Shown: positions 36,158 to 44,779, numbered from the stretch's first letter. The stretch: DNA of 64,000 bases from Streptomyces humicola (GCF_024436035.1 NZ_JANFNG010000024.1:1-64000), one strand, 5' to 3'. The notes: generated from the sequence alone by a model not told the origin. Translations and numbers: made by a program.

Positions 36158-37830
36158 CCACCACACCTGATCCCGTCGCGGCGGTCCGCGAGTGGGAGTA
36201 CGTGATCGTCGGAGCTGGCTCGGCCGGAGCCGTGACCGCCGCCCGTCTCGCCGCCCGGGACTCCGGGAACGTCCTGCTGCTGGAGGCCGGCTGCGACCAG
36301 CCATGCCCCCGGGACCGGGCCCACCCCCTGGCCGACGCCGGCCGGCTCGTGCTGGCCGGCTACAACTGGGACTACCGGGCCAACCTGCGCACCAGCAGCC
36401 GCTTGGAGGACCTGGTCCGGGACGCCGACCCCGCCGGCGCCCTGGGCCGTACCGGAGAACCGGACGCCACGGGAGCCGCCGGCGGCCGGACGGCGGCCCG
36501 GGCCCTGTGGGAACGCTTCCCGTACCAGCTCGGCAAGGTCGTCGGCGGCGGCTCCGCCGTCAACGGCGCCATCGCCCTGCGCGGGCTGCCCCGCGACTTC
36601 GCCGCCTGGGAGGCGTACGGCAACCCGGACTGGTCGTGGGAGCGGGTGCTGCCGTTCTACAAGGACATCGAGAACGACACCGACTTCCCCGGCCACCTCC
36701 ACGGCGACAGCGGCCCGCTGCCGATCCGCCGCACCCCGCACGACCAGGTGCACGAACTGGACGCGGCGTTCTGGCAGGAGTGCAACCGGCAGGGCGTCGC
36801 CGACCTGCCGGACCTCAACGCGGGCGACGGGGCCGGGGTCGGCCCGATCCCCGGCAACTCGGTGGACGGCGAACGCGTGGACGCCGCCACCGCGTTCCTC
36901 GCCGGCGCCCGCGACCTGCCCAACCTCCGTCTGCGCACCGGGGTGCGGGTCACCCGGGTGCTGTTCGAGAAGAACCGGGCCATCGGCGTGGAGGCCGAGA
37001 CGGACGGCCGGCTCACCACGATCCGGGCGCGGCACGTCGTGCTCAGCGCTGGGGCCGTCGGCACCCCCGTCATCCTCCAGCGCTCGGGCGTCGGCGGCGC
37101 CGGGCTGCTCCGCGCGCTGGGCATCACCCCCGCGGTGGTGGACCTGCCCGGGGTGGGCCGGGACCTGGTGGACCACCCCTCGGTCGTCATCTGGTCCCAG
37201 CCAGCCGACGGGGTGTGCACGCCGGGCCTGCCCTGGCGGCAGGTCGCGGCCCGGATGAGCAGCGGCTTCGACGACGACGTGGACATCCAGGTGGGGCTGC
37301 TCAACAACGTGGAGAGCCACACCATCCCCGGCTTCGCGGACCGCCTCGGCTGGCCGCTGGTCGTGGGCGCCTCGGTGATGCTGATGCGCCCGCGCTCCCG
37401 GGGCCGGGTCTTCCTCGACAGCGCCGACCCGTACGCCGCGCCCGTCATCGAACTGGGCCTCGGCACCGACCCCGAGGACGTGGAGCGACTCTGCCACGGC
37501 GTGCGCCGGGCCTGGAGCTTCCTGCGCTCTGACGGCCTGGCGAGCCGGCTGACCCGGACCCAGTTCTGGAGCGACCGGATGGTCGCCAGCGACGGGGTGG
37601 TGCGCAGCGGTGTCCGCCACATCATGAACCCCGGCTGGCACGCGGCCGGTTCGTGCCGGATGGGGCCGGAGACCGACCCGTGGGCAGTCGCCGACCAGGA
37701 GGGCCGGGTGCACGGCACGGAAAACCTGCGGATCGCCGACGCCTCGCTCTTCCCGACGATCCCCAGCGCGCCCACCAACCTGACCACCCTGATGCTGGCC
37801 GAGAAGCTGGCCCGGAGCACGAAGGAGTGA
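36154..37830 (+). CDS. GMC-family FAD oxidoreductase (HlmD-like)
   Basis: A 558-residue glucose-methanol-choline oxidoreductase. The FAD motif is YVIVGAGSAGAVTAARLA. GMC signature 1 is KVVGGGSAVNGAIALRG and signature 2 region SAGAVGTPVILQRSGVG. The C-terminal His region is MNPGWHAAGSCRMG, ending with IADASLFPTIPSAPTNLTT. The start GTG overlaps the NRPS stop (GTGA), so translation is coupled. The holomycin cluster has a GMC oxidoreductase among its four flavoenzymes, thought to oxidise the carrier-bound Cys-Cys intermediate (known assignment; the exact step is unsettled). An insertion of about 25 residues near 90 (SRLEDLVRDADPAG...) may be substrate-specific. Confidence 0.93.
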   Translation: MTTTPDPVAAVREWEYVIVGAGSAGAVTAARLAARDSGNVLLLEAGCDQPCPRDRAHPLADAGRLVLAGYNWDYRANLRTSSRLEDLVRDADPAGALGRTGEPDATGAAGGRTAARALWERFPYQLGKVVGGGSAVNGAIALRGLPRDFAAWEAYGNPDWSWERVLPFYKDIENDTDFPGHLHGDSGPLPIRRTPHDQVHELDAAFWQECNRQGVADLPDLNAGDGAGVGPIPGNSVDGERVDAATAFLAGARDLPNLRLRTGVRVTRVLFEKNRAIGVEAETDGRLTTIRARHVVLSAGAVGTPVILQRSGVGGAGLLRALGITPAVVDLPGVGRDLVDHPSVVIWSQPADGVCTPGLPWRQVAARMSSGFDDDVDIQVGLLNNVESHTIPGFADRLGWPLVVGASVMLMRPRSRGRVFLDSADPYAAPVIELGLGTDPEDVERLCHGVRRAWSFLRSDGLASRLTRTQFWSDRMVASDGVVRSGVRHIMNPGWHAAGSCRMGPETDPWAVADQEGRVHGTENLRIADASLFPTIPSAPTNLTTLMLAEKLARSTKE

Positions 37831-37832
37831 CC

Positions 37833-38582
37833 GTGCAGCCTGTATCCAGCTCCCCGGTGCGGCTCTACTGCTTTCCGCACGCCGGGGCGACCTCGCTGGT
37901 CTACCGGGGCTGGCAACCGCTGGGCGAGCCGCACCTGTCGGTCCGGGGCGTGGACGCGCCGGGCCGCGGGACGCGCCGCCGGGAGCGCAAGGCTGCCGGC
38001 TTCCACGCCCTGGTGCGGTCCATGGCCGAGCAGGTGGTGGCCGACCTGCTGGCCGAGCGGGAGCGGACGCCCGGCCTGCGCTGGGCGACCTTCGGGCACA
38101 GCTTCGGCGCGACGATGAGCCTGGCGGTGGCCGCCGCGGTGGCCCGCCAGGCGGGTGCGGCGCCGGTACGGGCCGTGCTGTCCGGGGCGGTGCCGCCCCG
38201 GCTCCAGCGGCCCGGCGAGCTGCTGGCCTCCGTAACCGACGAGGAACTACTCACCCGGACCGCCGCCGACGGGGGGACGCCGCCCGCGGTGCTGGCCGAC
38301 CCGACGATGAGCCGCATCCTGCTGCGGATGCTCCGGGAGGACGATGCCGTGCGGGCCGAGTTCGCCCAGGAGGCCGCCGGGCTGCGAGTGGACTTCCCGC
38401 TCACCCTGATCGCCGCCCAGGAGGATGTGCATGCCCCGCCGGAGAAGGTCTGGCCGTGGTCCGCGCACAGCTCGGCCCAGACCTGCCGGGTGGGGATCGA
38501 GGGCGGTCACTTCGCGGCTGTACAGAACCCCAAGGACACCCTGACGATCATCGCCGACGCCACCGGCGCCGGGGAGAGGTGA
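37833..38582 (+). CDS. Type II thioesterase (HlmC-like)
   Basis: A 249-residue alpha/beta hydrolase of the NRPS type II thioesterase family. It opens with VRLYCFPHAGATSLVYRGW. The nucleophile elbow is FGHSFGATMSLAVAA (Ser), the acid region AAQEDVHAPPEKV, and the catalytic His GIEGGHFAAVQNP. GTG 37833 follows AAGGAG at the end of the GMC gene (2-base gap). It would release the product from the carrier or clear misprimed carriers. The order NRPS-GMC-TE-ACAD is the same gene set, collinear, as hlmE-D-C-B. Confidence 0.93.
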   Translation: MQPVSSSPVRLYCFPHAGATSLVYRGWQPLGEPHLSVRGVDAPGRGTRRRERKAAGFHALVRSMAEQVVADLLAERERTPGLRWATFGHSFGATMSLAVAAAVARQAGAAPVRAVLSGAVPPRLQRPGELLASVTDEELLTRTAADGGTPPAVLADPTMSRILLRMLREDDAVRAEFAQEAAGLRVDFPLTLIAAQEDVHAPPEKVWPWSAHSSAQTCRVGIEGGHFAAVQNPKDTLTIIADATGAGER

Positions 38583-38586
38583 CCGC

Positions 38587-39729
38587 ATGGCGCGCAAGCG
38601 GTACGAGGCGGAGCACGAGCAGTTCCGGGACGCGTGCCGGGAGTTCCTGACCCGGGAGGTGGTGCCGTACCACGCCCAGTGGGAGCGGAATGGCATCGTC
38701 GACCGCGAAGTGTGGCGCAAGGCCGGGAGTGCGGGGCTGCTCGGCATCGGCGTGGACCCCGAGTACGGCGGGGGCGGCGAGCCCGACTTCCGCTACCCGG
38801 CGGTGTTCGCGCAGGAGATCATGTGGGCCCGGGCGACGGCGCCGGGGTTCGTGGCGCACAACGACGTCATCGCCGGCTACCTGGCCCAGCGGACCACCGA
38901 CGAGCAGCGCAAGCGGTGGCTGCCCGGGCTCTGTTCGGGCGAGCTGATCGCGGCGATCGCGATGAGCGAGCCCGACGCGGGCTCCAACGTCGCCGACATC
39001 CGCACTACCGCGGTCCGCGACGGGGACTCCTATGTCCTGGGTGGGCAGAAGACGTTCATCACCAACGGCGAGAACGCCGACGTCGTCGTGGTGGCCGCCA
39101 AGACCGCCCCCGAGCGCGGTGCCCAGGGCATCAGCCTGCTGGTGGTGGAGCGCGGCACGCCGGGTTTCACCCGGGGTCGGCGGATGGAGAAGCTGGGCTG
39201 GCACGCCAGCGACACCTGCGAGCTGTTCTTCGACGACTGCCGGGTGCCGGCGGAGAACCTGATCGGCAAGGAGAACGCCGGGCTGGCCTACCTGATGGCG
39301 GGGCTGCCCCGGGAGCGGCTGAGCATCGCGACGGTGGCGGTGGGCGCGGCCGAGCGGATGCTGGCGGACACCCTGGAGTATGCGCGGACCCGGCAGGTGT
39401 TCGGCCAGGCCATCGGCAGCTTCCAGCACAACCGGTTCCAGCTCGCGACGATGGACACCGAACTGACCATCGCGCAGGTCTTCCTGGACCACTGCGTCAC
39501 GGAACTCAACGCCGAGCGGCTGTCGGTGACGGACGCCGCGAAGGTGAAGTGGTGGACGACGGAGTTGCAGGTGGACATCGCCAACCGGTGTCTGCAGATC
39601 CACGGCGGTTACGGCTATCTGAAGGAAAGCGCGATCTCCCGGGAGTGGGCCAACAGCCGGGTGCAGACAATCTACGGCGGTACGACGGAGGTGATGAAGG
39701 AGCTGATCGGCCGCTCCCTCGGCCTGTGA
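38587..39729 (+). CDS. Acyl-CoA dehydrogenase-like flavoenzyme (HlmB-like)
   Basis: A 380-residue acyl-CoA dehydrogenase. N-terminal helices precede AMSEPDAGSNVADIRTTA and TFITNGENAD (FAD/substrate strands). The C-terminal helical domain ends QIHGGYGYLKE, TIYGGTTEVMKELIGRS; the Glu of TTEVMKE matches the usual catalytic base position. It starts 4 bases after the thioesterase stop with GGAGAGGTGACC upstream. In carrier-protein pathways such enzymes desaturate aminoacyl thioesters. In holomycin formation HlmB is assigned to alpha,beta-oxidation of a cysteinyl residue (known). It is the last gene of the rightward core operon. Confidence 0.93.
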   Translation: MARKRYEAEHEQFRDACREFLTREVVPYHAQWERNGIVDREVWRKAGSAGLLGIGVDPEYGGGGEPDFRYPAVFAQEIMWARATAPGFVAHNDVIAGYLAQRTTDEQRKRWLPGLCSGELIAAIAMSEPDAGSNVADIRTTAVRDGDSYVLGGQKTFITNGENADVVVVAAKTAPERGAQGISLLVVERGTPGFTRGRRMEKLGWHASDTCELFFDDCRVPAENLIGKENAGLAYLMAGLPRERLSIATVAVGAAERMLADTLEYARTRQVFGQAIGSFQHNRFQLATMDTELTIAQVFLDHCVTELNAERLSVTDAAKVKWWTTELQVDIANRCLQIHGGYGYLKESAISREWANSRVQTIYGGTTEVMKELIGRSLGL

Positions 39730-39933
39730 CCCGCGCTCCGCCCCGCTGGAGCGGCACATCACGACCGCCCATCGGTAGGCGGCACCGCCCCGCCGCGCCA
39801 CGGCACCGTCCGCCCGTCTCCGGCGGACGGTGCCGGCGTGTGCCTCGGAGGACGCCGAGTGCGGGGGAGCGGGCGCGGTCCGAAAACGGCACCCGCTGTT
39901 GCCAATTGCGGGACAGGCCGGTGTAATGGCGGC

Positions 39934-40536
39934 GTGGAACAGTCCCCGACTATCGCCCAGGCCCTCTCCGAGGTCGGTCCCCGGCTCAAGCGGCTGCGCA
40001 CCGACCGCGGTGTCACCCTTACCGCGCTGTCGGGGGCCACCGGAATCTCCAAGAGCACGCTGTCGCGCCTGGAGGCGGGCCAGCGCCGTCCCAGTCTGGA
40101 ACTGCTGCTGCCCATCACCCAGGCCTACCAGGTGCCCCTCGACGAGCTGGTAGGCGCCCCGGAGGTGGGCGATCCGCGTGTCCGGCTGAAGCCGCACCGG
40201 GTGAACGGCAACACCGTGCTGCCGCTGACCCGCCAGCCTGGTCCGCTGCAGAGTTACAAAATGGTCCTGCCAGCCAGCCGCAAAACCCCGGAGCTGTGCA
40301 CCCACGAGGGGTACGAGTGGCTGTACGTGCTCTCCGGGCGGCTGCGTCTCATCCTGGCCGACCACGACCTGGTGCTGGGCCCCGGCGAGGTGGCCGAGTT
40401 CGAGACCCGGCTGCCGCACTGGTTCGGCAGCACCGGCGAGGGCCCGGTCGAGGTCCTGAGCCTCTTCGGCCGCCAGGGCGAGCGAATGCACGTACGGGCC
40501 CGTCCGACAGCCCGCACGCCGGTCTCAGGCACGTGA
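39934..40536 (+). CDS. XRE-family regulator with cupin domain
   Basis: A 200-residue regulator. The HTH (residues about 15-65) is LKRLRTDRGVTLTALSGATG, ISKSTLSRLEAGQRRPSLEL. A C-terminal cupin (about 110-190) contains THEGYEWLYVLSGRLRLIL and GPGEVAEFETRLPHWFG, a small-ligand sensing barrel. GTG 39934 is chosen since a nearby ATG is out of frame. It is separated from the ACAD gene by 204 bases and may control the adjoining reductase or be unrelated to the cluster. Family members regulate small-metabolite catabolism or resistance. Confidence 0.9.
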   Translation: MEQSPTIAQALSEVGPRLKRLRTDRGVTLTALSGATGISKSTLSRLEAGQRRPSLELLLPITQAYQVPLDELVGAPEVGDPRVRLKPHRVNGNTVLPLTRQPGPLQSYKMVLPASRKTPELCTHEGYEWLYVLSGRLRLILADHDLVLGPGEVAEFETRLPHWFGSTGEGPVEVLSLFGRQGERMHVRARPTARTPVSGT

Positions 40537-41085
40537 ACCGGGGCGGGCGTGGAATCGAGGCTTCGTCGGTCCGTGACGTACACCCGGGGCAGGGTCTGCC
40601 AGTTGGCGGTCGTGCCGGCCGGGTCCTGGGCGGTCGGGTGGTGGCGGTGCAGGGTGCCTGCCGACAGGCCGGCGCCGAGCGAGACGACTGCTGCCACGGC
40701 ACCCGGCCGATGGATTCGATGCCGAGTCGGCCCCGATCGCCGACGCAAAGCAGTGGCGCCGGTGTGATGCGGAGCCGCATCGACGAGACGCTGGTGGCGG
40801 CCGGCCAGAGTCGGCACGTCACCGGCGAGGACGAACACCCGGGTTGACGAGGAACCCGGCCAGGCCACCAGGAACACCAGCAGCACCGTGGGCGCCTGGG
40901 ACGCCGGCGGCCCGGCGAGGGCCACGTAGGTCACGAGTGCTCCCGCGGCACCCGTGTACAGCGTGCCGAACCCGGGGGACGCGGGAACCCGGGAGACCCG
41001 CGGAACCCCTCCCCACGAGGCGACGTCAGGCGCGCGGAGGGAACCCGCGCAATCCCTGGCGACGAGGGGACGTCAGGCGCGTGGG
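40537..41085. other. Eroded membrane-protein DNA and direct repeats
   Basis: No intact gene. On the minus strand about 40850-40970 reads LYTGAAGALVTYVALAGPP then SQAPTVLLVFLVAWPG, which looks like two membrane helices of a lost gene; downstream the frame breaks up. The right third is dominated by GGGAACCCG-type repetitive sequence and the 20-bp direct repeat listed separately. Confidence 0.4.
41015..41081 (+). repeat. Pair of 20-bp direct repeats
   Basis: ACGAGGCGACGTCAGGCGCG (41015-41034) and ACGAGGGGACGTCAGGCGCG (41062-41081) differ at one base and are 47 bases apart. They lie just beyond the stop codon of the leftward reductase gene. No hairpin role is obvious. Confidence 0.8.
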
Positions 41086-42072
41086 TCAGGACGCGGGGGT
41101 GGGCGACACGGACCGGTCGGCGGCCCGGTACTCGGCGAGGGCGCGTTCGATCTCCTCGTCCACCAGGTCGTGGTTGAGGGCGAAGGCGGCGGCCGCCCCC
41201 ATGCCGGCCGCGGTGACGGCCTGGGCGCGCGAATCCACCACGTTGCCGACGGCCCACAGGCCGGGGCCGCTGGTGCGGCCGGCCCGGTCGGTGACGAGCC
41301 AGCCGTTGTCGTCCTTCTCGCAGCCGAGTCCGTCGAAGGCCGCATCGTTGGGGGTCATCCTGGGGAAGAGGAACACCGCGGCGCAGTCCAGCGTCCGCCC
41401 GTCGGCGAGTTCCACCGCGTGCAGCCGCCCGTCCTTGGTGAGCATGCTGGACACAGGGCCCTCGGCTACCTTCACCCCCCGCGCGTCCAGGCGCTCCCGC
41501 TCCTCGTCGGTGAGCGGCTGGCTGTGCGGAACGTACACGACGTCGTGCGACCACTGGCGCAGCAGCAGCGCCTGCCCGGCGGAGGCCGGGTGGACACCCA
41601 GCACGACGAGCGGCTGGTCGCGGACCTCGTATCCGTGGCAGTACGGGCAGAAGATCACATCCTTCCCCCACAGCGCGCGAAGGCCCGGGATGTCGGGAAG
41701 TTCGTCGCGCAGCCCCGTGGCGAGGACGACGTGACGGGCGTCCAACGCTGCGCCTCCGGCCAGCCGAACCACGTACCCGCCGGTCTCGCAGGCCTCCACC
41801 TGGTCTACCTGACCGTTCATCAGGACGGCGCCGTAGCGGGCGATCTCGGCGCGGCCGGTCTCCAACACGCTGAGCGGGGGGACCCCGTCACGGGAGAGGA
41901 AGCTGTGCATGTGGGCCGAGGGGGCGTTCCGGGGCTCCCCGGCGTCGATGACGGCGACGGTGCGACGGGCCCGGGCGAGGACAAGCGCGGCGTTCAGTCC
42001 ACCCGCTCCGCCGCCTATCACGATGACGTCATACGAGGTTCGTTGGGTCTTGTCGTTGAATGCGCCGGTCAT
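41086..42072 (-). CDS. Thioredoxin-reductase-like flavoprotein (HlmI candidate)
   Basis: A 328-residue pyridine-nucleotide-disulphide oxidoreductase of the low-molecular-weight thioredoxin-reductase fold. The FAD motif is DVIVIGGGAGGLNAALVLAR. The redox centre is FCPYCHGYEV (CxxC) near residue 145. The second Rossmann segment QPLVVLGVHPASAGQALLL lacks the full GGGxSA motif, and the closing FAD motif is GPGLWAVGNVVD. ATG 42072 has GGAGGTGA upstream. In holomycin producers HlmI of this family oxidises the dithiol to the disulphide and protects the host (known). Poor NADPH-motif conservation fits an O2-using dithiol oxidase. Linkage to the cluster, 1.4 kb away, supports but does not prove this. 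Confidence 0.8.
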   Translation of the reverse strand: MTGAFNDKTQRTSYDVIVIGGGAGGLNAALVLARARRTVAVIDAGEPRNAPSAHMHSFLSRDGVPPLSVLETGRAEIARYGAVLMNGQVDQVEACETGGYVVRLAGGAALDARHVVLATGLRDELPDIPGLRALWGKDVIFCPYCHGYEVRDQPLVVLGVHPASAGQALLLRQWSHDVVYVPHSQPLTDEERERLDARGVKVAEGPVSSMLTKDGRLHAVELADGRTLDCAAVFLFPRMTPNDAAFDGLGCEKDDNGWLVTDRAGRTSGPGLWAVGNVVDSRAQAVTAAGMGAAAAFALNHDLVDEEIERALAEYRAADRSVSPTPAS

Positions 42073-42274
42073 GGCGATCACCTCCGTCGTCAGGGTGCGG
42101 TGGGGTGGCATCGCGAGCAAATTTTGTTGCCGTTTCCGGAACACGGCCGGAGGCGCGGAGCGAGGGCTCAGCCGGTGTCGCCGTCGAGGAGGTCACGGTG
42201 GCGTGGCAGGCGCGGAGGGCGCGTAGTGCTCCAAAAAATCTTCACCGGGCCTGAGCTGGGGCTTCGGTATGCGG

Positions 42275-42540
42275 TCAACCGATTCTGCGGTGCTCGCCGA
42301 TGAGGCCGACGACGGCCTGGCGGCGTTCAATCCGTGCCGCTGGCAGGGGAATGACGGTGGGGTCATCGTTCGGGGCGAGCTGGCCGCGGCCCTGGTGGAG
42401 CCTGTGGTCGTTGAAGTGGTCCGCGTATGCGCGCAGGAGCTTCTGGGCGTGGCCACGGCCGAGCAGCAGGACGCGATCGGTGCACCCCTGGCGTACTGGG
42501 CGTATGGACCGTTCCGCGTGCACATTGCAGTTGGGGCTGC
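42275..42540 (-). pseudogene. C-terminal remnant of an integrase-type transposase
   Basis: The minus strand encodes NCNVHAERSIRPVRQGCTDR, then LLRAYADHFNDHRLHQGRGQ, ending VVGLIGEHRRI. This matches the end of DDE integrase transposases (NCxAERxVRTVRxECTDR ... YxxHYNxHRPHQ ... GGLINEY), including the last part of the catalytic core. The N-terminal half is missing and no inverted repeats were found. It marks the right border of the biosynthetic cluster. Confidence 0.65.
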
Positions 42541-42717
42541 GCGGCAGCCGTTGCGCTGCGAAGCTGCCGGCGTCGTGGTTCGGCAAGCTCGCCCTGCACC
42601 TGCCGCCTCGACCCGCTGACGTACTCCCACCCACCACTGATCAGTCATGCGCAGACCGTAGGTGCCGCTACTGACACCTGGGTTGCGGGGCCCACTGCTC
42701 TGCGGGAACAGCCCGAT

Positions 42718-43006
42718 GCCCGGGTCCCTCGGCTCATCACGCACACCGGCCAACCGAAGCGAGCTGGGCCTGGCCGGGATCGCGTCCGGCGGCACCTCCG
42801 CCGTACGGCTGATCGCGCCGGCCGAACGGATATGGGTGCAGCGCGAGTTCCAGCCTACGATGTCCGCGTCCCGGGCCCGGCGGGCGGCCGAGAACGCGGA
42901 CGGGGCGGCGTACGCCGACGCGGTGTCGGAGTACGCCGCCCTCGGGCAGGACGAGCTGCGGGAGGCGGCCCGTGCGGTCGTCTCGGCTACTTCGGATCGC
43001 GGTTGA
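42718..43006 (+). pseudogene. Unrecognised coding-looking fragment
   Basis: An open plus-strand frame reads ELGLAGIASGGTSAVRLIAP, AERIWVQREFQPTMSASRAR and DAVSEYAALGQDELREAARA, with good codon bias and natural-looking composition, ending in TGA just inside the 3' end of the leftward ABC permease gene. It has no plausible start or full domain. I read it as the tail of a gene whose front was lost with the adjacent transposase insertion. Function unknown. Confidence 0.3.
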
Positions 43007-43775
43007 AAACCGCCTTCGACCAGAAGTAGCCGAGCGCGGAGAGAGCCAGGCACCAGGCGACCGCGAGCCACCCGTTGTTGCCGATCTCGCTGCCGAGCAG
43101 CAGGCCGCGCAGGGTCTCGATTGCCGGCGTGAACGGCTGGTACTCGGCGATCGGCTGGAACCAGCCCGGCATCGCGTGGATGGGGACGAAGGCGCTCGAG
43201 ATGAGCGGCAGGACGATCAGCGGCAGCGCGTTGTTGCTGGCCGCCTCGGCGTTCGGGCTGACCATGCCCATCCCGACCGCGATCCAGGTGAGCGCCAGCG
43301 CGACCAGCGCCATCAGCCCGAACGCAGCCAGCCACTCCAGGGCCGTGGCATGCGTGGCCCGGAAGCCGATGGCGACGGCGACGGCACCCACGAGTGCCAC
43401 GCTGGCGACCGACTGCAGCACGCTGCCGATGACGTGCCCGATGAGCACCGCGCCGCGGTGGATCGCCATCGTGCGGAAGCGGGCGATGATGCCCTCGTTC
43501 ATGTCGTTGGAGACGGACACCGCGGTCCCGACCACGGTGCCTCCGATGGTCATCATCAGGATGCCCGGCACGACGTAGGCGATGTACGCGGAGCGGTCGG
43601 CGCCGCCGCCCATGCCCGCGCTCATCACGTCACCGAAGATGTAGACGAAGAGCAGCAGCAGGACGACCGGCGTCAGCAGCAGGTTCAGGGTGAGGGACGG
43701 GTAGCGCCGCGCGTGCAGGAGGTTGCGGCGCAGCATCGTGGTCGAGTCGCGCACGGCGAGGGTCAGGGAGCTCAT
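42987..43775 (-). CDS. ABC-2 type permease (DrrB-like)
   Basis: A 262-residue membrane component of a drug-type ABC exporter. A short cytosolic N-terminus (SSLTLAVRDSTTMLRRNLLH) is followed by six hydrophobic segments, with the ABC-2 core VPGILMMTIGGTVVGTAVSV, NDMNEGIIARFRTM and LISSAFVPIHAMPGWFQPIA (the E-P-F-T-P loop follows). The start codon overlaps the ATPase stop by 4 bases. The pair resembles DrrA-DrrB daunorubicin-type exporters. There is no sequence sign that it belongs to the dithiolopyrrolone pathway. It follows an RHH regulator and a DUF4097 gene in one leftward operon. Confidence 0.93.
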   Translation of the reverse strand: MSSLTLAVRDSTTMLRRNLLHARRYPSLTLNLLLTPVVLLLLFVYIFGDVMSAGMGGGADRSAYIAYVVPGILMMTIGGTVVGTAVSVSNDMNEGIIARFRTMAIHRGAVLIGHVIGSVLQSVASVALVGAVAVAIGFRATHATALEWLAAFGLMALVALALTWIAVGMGMVSPNAEAASNNALPLIVLPLISSAFVPIHAMPGWFQPIAEYQPFTPAIETLRGLLLGSEIGNNGWLAVAWCLALSALGYFWSKAVFNRDPK

Positions 43776-44779
43776 CGGACAGCCCTACCTTCCTGCTTGG
43801 GCTGGTTCGGGTGGTTGGAGCCGGTCAGGGCGAAGAACACGTCGTCGAGGTCGGGGGTGTGCACGGTCAGCTCGTCGGCCTCGATGCCGGCAGAGTCCAT
43901 CCAGTCCAGGATGGAGCGCAGTTCGCGCTGGCTGCCGTCGCTGGGGATCTGCAGCGACAGCGCCTCGTCGTCCCGGGTGACCTCGCGCAGCGCGACGGAG
44001 GCGCTCTGATAGGCGGACGGCTCGGAGAAGCGCAGCCGCACGTGCCCGCCGGGGATGAGCCGCTTCAGCTCGTCGGCGGTCCCCTCGGCGGCGATCTTGC
44101 CGTCGTGCAGCACCGCGATACGGTCGGCGAGCTCGTCGGCCTCCTCCAGGTACTGCGTGGTGAGGAAGACGGTGACGCCGTCGGAGACCAGCTCGCGGAT
44201 GATCTGCCACATGTTGTGGCGGCTGCGCGGGTCGAGGCCGGTGGTCGGCTCGTCGAGGAAGATGATCCGCGGGTTGCCGACGAGCGTCATGGCGATGTCG
44301 AGGCGGCGCTTCATGCCGCCGGAGTAGGTGGAGGCGGGCTTCTTGGCGGCTTCCCCCAGATCGAAGCGCTCCAGCAGCTCGGCGGCGGTGCGGCGGCCCT
44401 CGCTGCGGGAAAGGTGGTGCAGGTCGGCCATGAGGAGCATGTTCTCCTCGCCGGTGATCAGCCCGTCGACGGCGGAGAACTGCCCGGTGACGCCGATCGC
44501 GGCGCGCACCCCGTCCGGTGACGTGGCGACGTCGTGGCCCGCGACCTGGGCCTGGCCGCCGTCGGCGGTGATGAGCGTGGACAGGATCTTCACGGTGGTG
44601 GTCTTGCCGGCGCCGTTCGGTCCGAGCAGCGCGAACACGGACCCGGCTGGGATGCGCAGATCGATGCCGTCGAGGACGGTCTTGTCGCCGTACGACTTGC
44701 GCAGACCGACGGTGGAGACGGCGGCCGGCGACGGGTGACCGTCGGCCCGTCTGGACGTGGGCATGACAGAAGAAGGCAT
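43772..44779 (-). CDS. ABC transporter ATPase (DrrA-like)
   Basis: A 335-residue ATPase. Walker A is LLGPNGAGKTTTVKIL, Q-loop VTGQFSAVDGL, signature YSGGMKRRLDIAMTL, Walker B RIIFLDEPTTGLDPRSRHNM, and switch His replaced by Gln in VFLTTQYLEEADELAD. That Gln is usual in DrrA. A C-terminal extension of about 90 residues (GGHVRLRFSEPSAYQSA ... HTPDLDDVFFALTG) is typical of drug-type ATPases that bind the permease. Translation is coupled to the permease gene. Confidence 0.95.
   Translation of the reverse strand: MPSSVMPTSRRADGHPSPAAVSTVGLRKSYGDKTVLDGIDLRIPAGSVFALLGPNGAGKTTTVKILSTLITADGGQAQVAGHDVATSPDGVRAAIGVTGQFSAVDGLITGEENMLLMADLHHLSRSEGRRTAAELLERFDLGEAAKKPASTYSGGMKRRLDIAMTLVGNPRIIFLDEPTTGLDPRSRHNMWQIIRELVSDGVTVFLTTQYLEEADELADRIAVLHDGKIAAEGTADELKRLIPGGHVRLRFSEPSAYQSASVALREVTRDDEALSLQIPSDGSQRELRSILDWMDSAGIEADELTVHTPDLDDVFFALTGSNHPNQPKQEGRAVR

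Noticed and set aside
3439-42540. A composite transposon bounded by the integrase scraps at 3.4 kb and 42.3 kb
   Set aside because: The scraps are different parts of the protein, no terminal inverted repeats are seen, and unrelated housekeeping-type genes lie between.
43772-44779. DrrAB-like ABC exporter as the cluster's resistance pump
   Set aside because: It lies beyond a transposase remnant in an operon with RHH and DUF4097 genes that occurs independently in Streptomyces; the MFS gene inside the cluster is the better candidate.
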